This document shows, in pieces, positions 20,749 through 24,052 of a DNA stretch of 24,052 bases; the first letter of the stretch is position 1, and every line of letters begins with the position of its first letter. This DNA is from Pseudomonadota bacterium (GTDB lineage Bacteria > Myxococcota_A > Polyangia > Haliangiales > Haliangiaceae). Under the pieces are notes generated by a model, which was not told where the DNA came from, ran no database searches, and saw only the letters and a list, made by a program, of their open reading frames with translations. Location of the stretch: the NCBI GenBank assembly GCA_023386455.1, contig JAEWJO010000182.1:1-24052 (forward strand), written 5' to 3'. Both the position numbers and the translations under genes were made by a program.

Positions 20749-21204
20749 ATGGTGGACGTCATGAAGTCTGCGCTGCTCGCGGTCGGCTTGATGTTGATGT
20801 CGCCCGGATGTCGCTACGATCGGCGCTCGGACGCAGCAGCAACGGAGGCCAGGACCACGATGTCGATTTACTACCTCGAGATCGTCAGCGACGACGTAGA
20901 CGCGCAGGTCGCACTCTACGAACGCATGCTCGGACTGTCGTTTGGTTCGCCGGACCCCGATCTGGGTCAGGCCCGGGTCGCGACTCGACCGGACGGCACC
21001 CTGGTGGGGATCAGGAAACCTCTGGCAGCGCACGAACAGCCGATCATGCGCATGTACCTGGCCGTGGACGACATCCGGCAGGCGGTCGAGAAGGCGGAGA
21101 GCGCCGGCGCGACCGTCGCGTACCCCCCGACCCGGCAGGGCCAGCGGGGGACCTTCGCGATCCTGATCCAGGGCGGCGTGCAGCATGGACTGTGGCAGCG
21201 CTAA
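20749..21204 (+). CDS. VOC-fold protein with lipoprotein-like leader
   Basis: A 151-residue protein whose residues 38-151 form a VOC domain (IYYLEIVSDDVDAQVALYERM at the start, MRMYLAVDDIRQAVEKAESAG as the second module). The N-terminus is hydrophobic with a possible lipobox (LMSPGC, Cys21), unusual for this normally cytoplasmic family. The usual first metal ligand is replaced by Glu in YLEIV, so binding of a metal is uncertain. A start at the internal ATG (MSIYYLE, 20860) would give a plain cytoplasmic VOC protein. GGAG seven bases before 20749 favours the long form. The following gene's candidate start overlaps its end. Confidence 0.78.
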   Translation: MVDVMKSALLAVGLMLMSPGCRYDRRSDAAATEARTTMSIYYLEIVSDDVDAQVALYERMLGLSFGSPDPDLGQARVATRPDGTLVGIRKPLAAHEQPIMRMYLAVDDIRQAVEKAESAGATVAYPPTRQGQRGTFAILIQGGVQHGLWQR

Positions 21205-22502
21205 CGCTCGCTTCATCCGACCGCTCGGCCCCCGACATCATCCCACTCGATCTCGGGGCGGTTGACTCGTATCCTTGTGGTTTGGAGTCCGAGGCACCCG
21301 AGAATACTGCCCTTGCCGGGCTGCTGGCCGCGATTGCGGATCGTCGCATCCGCAGGAAGGTCCAGAAGCTGCTGCAGCTCGGAGAGGAAGCGGTGCGCGC
21401 ACTCGGCGAGCTCGACGCCGCGCTCTACCTCCGCGAGGACGGAGAGGAGCAGCTACAGATCGTCTCCGACGCGGTCCTGAGTCACTTCCGCCGGCTGCTC
21501 GAGTACGTCGGCATGGTGGTTCCCGCGGCCGCGGCCAGCGCGGAGACCGCGGGCGACGCGGAGTTCGAGCTCGATGGTGGTCCGCCTGCCCGTCCGTCCG
21601 GCCCGATCTCGACGCGCGGCGTGGTTCCGCATCGCCAGCGGTCCGACGAGGACAAGTGGACCGCGCTGACGGCAGAGATGTCGACGCTGCAGTACGGGCT
21701 CGGATCCGAGCTCAAGGAGTTCGAGCGTCGGTTCGCGCACGCGCTCCAGAACGACAACAAGGAGCAGGCGGTTCGCGATCTCAACGACGCGACCACCGGT
21801 CTCATGGACGGCGTCTTCGCGGTCATGACGACGGTGTACGAGTGCTTCCTCGGCTACGCGGAACCCGAGCGCATGGTGCCCGGGCACCGCGACACGCTCG
21901 GCAAGGCGCTCGCGGTCCGGCGCGCGCTCGCGGACCTGCGGCGCGGCGTGCGTGGGCTCAACCGGCGCGTCCAGGATCGTGCAACGCCTCCCGCCGTGGC
22001 GGAGACGAACTACCGGCGCATCGCCGACGCGACGAGTCGCTTCGTCGACAGCGACGTCTTCTACTACCTGCGGTCGGACACGCGGCGCGACTTCTGGCAG
22101 TTCCGCGAGACGCTCGTGAACGGCAACGCGGTCGAGAACCGCCTCGACTGCGAAGGGTTCGACAAGTACCTCGACTCGCTGTCGTTCGTGTCTCAGCGCG
22201 GCGTGCTCATCAAGCACGATACGGATCTCAAGGCCAAGATCTCCGGCGACCTCGAACGAGCCATCAAGTTCGCCGCACTTCTGCCCGAGGTCGCGTGCGA
22301 GGTGATCGAGCAGGCATTCGTGAGAGCCGAGCGCCTCTCGGGTCTCAGCGACGAGATCGACGGCGTCGTGCTCCAGTGGTCGTCCTTGACGGCCGAGGAC
22401 CGCACGGACGTCGAGCATGCCGTCGCGCTCGGCCGCGACCTGCTCGATCTCGTCCGCTCCGCGCCGCGGCCGGCGTCTCCGGCGGGCGGCGACGTGTTCT
22501 GA
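21192..22502 (+). CDS. Large helical protein of unknown function
   Basis: About 436 residues from a GTG at 21192 that overlaps the preceding stop. Other candidates, including a TTG near 21284, would trim the N-terminus. No signal peptide, membrane segment or known motif is seen. After a helical segment (RKVQKLLQLGEEAVRALGE), a variable Ala/Pro-rich linker at about 115-150 is followed by nearly continuous predicted helix (TALTAEMSTLQYGLGSELKE, FERRFAHALQNDNKEQAV, and many more to about 420). Codon use and long continuous frame support a real gene. It could be a scaffold or coiled-coil component; I cannot assign a function. Confidence 0.72.
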   Translation: MAALTLASSDRSAPDIIPLDLGAVDSYPCGLESEAPENTALAGLLAAIADRRIRRKVQKLLQLGEEAVRALGELDAALYLREDGEEQLQIVSDAVLSHFRRLLEYVGMVVPAAAASAETAGDAEFELDGGPPARPSGPISTRGVVPHRQRSDEDKWTALTAEMSTLQYGLGSELKEFERRFAHALQNDNKEQAVRDLNDATTGLMDGVFAVMTTVYECFLGYAEPERMVPGHRDTLGKALAVRRALADLRRGVRGLNRRVQDRATPPAVAETNYRRIADATSRFVDSDVFYYLRSDTRRDFWQFRETLVNGNAVENRLDCEGFDKYLDSLSFVSQRGVLIKHDTDLKAKISGDLERAIKFAALLPEVACEVIEQAFVRAERLSGLSDEIDGVVLQWSSLTAEDRTDVEHAVALGRDLLDLVRSAPRPASPAGGDVF

Positions 22503-22510
22503 GAGGACGT

Positions 22511-23470
22511 TCACGCCGTCGTGTCGGCGACGTGTGCGCCTCGCTGGCCCATCGGGCGCTCCGGGCCCCGCGTCGTGTCGCGGCGGGTCTGTCGCTCCAT
22601 CTCGGCGTTGAGCTCGCCGCCGATCAGGACGACGTACGCCGAGATGAACAACCAGAGCATCAGCACGACGACGGCGCCGAGCACGCCGTACGTCTTGTTG
22701 TAGCTGCCGAAGTGCTGCGCGTAGAGGGAGAATCCGATCGAGGCAACGAGCCAGAGTCCCGTCGCGAGCAACGCGCCCGGCGACGCCCACCGCAACCTGG
22801 GTTGATCGCGGTCGGGCGCGACCTTGTACAGCGCAGCGAGCGCGAGTAGCACGAGCCCGATCAGCACGGGCCAGCGTGCGAGCGTCGTGATGGTCCCGGC
22901 GACCGCGCCGAGGCCAAGGGCGCCGATGATCGCCGGGAACACCGCGATGAGGAAGATCGTGACGAGCGCGGCAACGATCAACCCGAGCGTCATCAGCAGC
23001 GACTGACCGTTCATCTTGAAGAACGAGCGCTCTTCCTTCTCGTCGTAGACGATCGAGAGCGCCTGGAACAATCCCTTCGTCGCCTTGTTCGCGCTCCACA
23101 TCGCGACGAGGATGCCCGCGATCGCGCCGAGACCGAGCGATCCACTCGATGCCTCCGTGATGCGATGGAGCTGCGTCTCGAGCAGGCCGCGTGCCTCGCT
23201 CGGGAGGACGCTGGAAGCTGCCTCGACCTGCTGCTCCACCTGCGCGGGGTCCGAGAACAGGGCATAGATCGAGACGAGCGCGGTCATGGCCGGCACGACC
23301 GACAGGAACGCATAGAAGCTTACGCCGGCCGCGAGGAGCCCGAGATTGTCGTTCTTGATCTCGTCCTTCGTACGTCGGGCGACCGCCTTCAGGTCGCGCT
23401 TGTGAAACTCGGTCGGCCGCGAGGCATCACTACTCGTGCTGCCGGCCGTGGGCTGCGTATCGCTCGGCAT
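22511..23470 (-). CDS. YihY/BrkB-family inner membrane protein
   Basis: A 319-residue integral membrane protein of the YihY/virulence factor BrkB family (once misnamed RNase BN). A polar N-terminus to about 40 is followed by the family's first helix with GLLAAGVSFYAFLSVVPAM, then helices near 111-130, 155-185, 190-211 and 228-245, and the hallmark FGSYNKTYGVLGAVVVLML-WLFISAYVVLIGGELNAE at about 244-280. A short polar C-terminal tail follows. The family's transport or regulatory role is unsettled. It converges with the helical-protein gene, eight bases apart, and diverges from the gene at 23623. Confidence 0.94.
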   Translation of the reverse strand: MPSDTQPTAGSTSSDASRPTEFHKRDLKAVARRTKDEIKNDNLGLLAAGVSFYAFLSVVPAMTALVSIYALFSDPAQVEQQVEAASSVLPSEARGLLETQLHRITEASSGSLGLGAIAGILVAMWSANKATKGLFQALSIVYDEKEERSFFKMNGQSLLMTLGLIVAALVTIFLIAVFPAIIGALGLGAVAGTITTLARWPVLIGLVLLALAALYKVAPDRDQPRLRWASPGALLATGLWLVASIGFSLYAQHFGSYNKTYGVLGAVVVLMLWLFISAYVVLIGGELNAEMERQTRRDTTRGPERPMGQRGAHVADTTA

Positions 23471-23622
23471 ACCTCACGGCTCACGCAAGCGTCGTGCCTT
23501 CCGGCGCGGGCCGGTGCCATACGGACGCTGTTTCTCGTACGGCGTCGACGATGCGATTCGCGCAGCTTTTCGTCTTCGGGCGTGAACGCGAGGTATTCGG
23601 TGCCGTCTCCGATTAGGCTCCT

Positions 23623-24052
23623 TTGGTGCGCCGGGCTGCTATCGCGATCTGCTGGTGCCTCGGGCTAGCCCTCGTCGCGCGCCTCGCACTGGCAGACGAC
23701 GGCGGCGTCGATGCGCAGCCGCTGGCGGTGCAGCCGGACGCGAGCCAGCCGACCGACCAGCCCGACGCCGCGGCGCCCGAGGACGCGGCCGGCGGGAGCC
23801 TTCCGGATGCGGGGGTGGTGCTCGCGGAGCCGGCGGATGCCGCCATCGACGCCCAGCGGCGCCGGCGCCACCGCGACGCCGCCATCGATGCGCCCGTCGA
23901 TGCCGCGATCGACGCCCCGGTCGATGCGCCTCCCGATGCTCCACCCATCGATGCCGCGGTCGATGCGGCCGTGCCCGACGCGCCGAGCGCCGCCGAGCTC
24001 GAGGCCGAGGCGCAGGAACGAGCGGTCGACGCACCGGTCGTCGAGTCCGCGC
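23623..24052 (+). CDS. Secreted Asp-Ala-repeat protein, 5' end only
   Basis: The frame follows an in-frame TAG at 23614 and stays open to the window edge (142 codons from GTG 23626; TTG 23623 is one codon earlier). The N-terminus is a signal peptide (AIAICWCLGLALVARLALA). After it the sequence is almost wholly low-complexity: Asp-Ala pairs with Pro, Ile and Val (DAAIDAPVDAAIDAPVDA type), then Glu/Ala-rich sequence. Such Asp-Ala linkers are frequent in Haliangium-like myxobacterial secreted proteins, usually before a folded domain that here lies outside the window. The Asp-rich tract may bind calcium or act as a spacer. Confidence 0.72.
   Translation, partial: MVRRAAIAICWCLGLALVARLALADDGGVDAQPLAVQPDASQPTDQPDAAAPEDAAGGSLPDAGVVLAEPADAAIDAQRRRRHRDAAIDAPVDAAIDAPVDAPPDAPPIDAAVDAAVPDAPSAAELEAEAQERAVDAPVVESA

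Noticed and set aside
21453..23099. A 548-codon minus-strand frame
   Set aside because: It overlaps the helical-protein gene and part of the BrkB-family gene in another frame; shadow of high GC content.

Overview
The window is high-GC bacterial chromosome that looks like a myxobacterium (Myxococcota), probably near the Haliangium/Kofleriaceae group. This is inferred from a MYXO-CTERM-like C-terminal tail on a secreted peptidase (start 6310, minus strand), a surface protein with Asp-Ala/Ile-Asp-Ala linker repeats at the right edge, many Gly/Ser-rich lipoproteins, and GC-biased codons that give long antisense shadow frames. No 16S or ribosomal gene is present to confirm it.

Left part (1-9100), ordinary chromosome. 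A truncated TPR-like lipoprotein gene (minus) is followed by a tightly packed plus-strand cluster: PEBP-fold protein, acyl-CoA synthetase, short citrate-synthase/citryl-CoA-lyase-like enzyme, glutathione S-transferase and VOC-fold protein. Start and stop codons touch or overlap at three junctions, so this is probably one catabolic operon. A convergent gene encodes an M15 D,D-carboxypeptidase-like exported protein. Divergent from it is a TetR regulator with two palindromic operators at its start, overlapping a Rieske oxygenase gene. A methyltransferase-like lipoprotein converges on the oxygenase.

Middle (9210-14767), accessory DNA. A tRNA-Leu(UAG) gene is the attachment site. Its 3' end recurs at 12216 and 14745, splitting the DNA into two tandem units of about 2.9 and 2.5 kb. 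Each unit begins, 5 bp after the att repeat, with the 3' end of a decayed tyrosine integrase of the same family. Unit 1 carries a convergent MqsR-like/MqsA-like pair with a tandem-palindrome operator, and a small protein with an HsdR-N type PD-(D/E)XK nuclease domain. Unit 2 carries a 414-residue TPR-containing protein of unknown function. Two further integrase scraps (near 11030 and 14608) suggest more rounds of integration and decay. This is the most unusual part of the window.

Right part (14800-24052), chromosome again: an ArsR - AHSA1/SRPBCC - dihydrofolate-reductase-like operon with an inverted-repeat operator; a lone FHA protein; a Ser/Gly/Tyr-Asp-rich exported protein downstream of an ECF sigma factor; an exported coiled-coil protein; an alpha/beta hydrolase; a VOC protein with a lipoprotein-like leader, followed by an all-helical protein of unknown function; a YihY/BrkB membrane protein; and the start of a secreted Asp-Ala-repeat protein.
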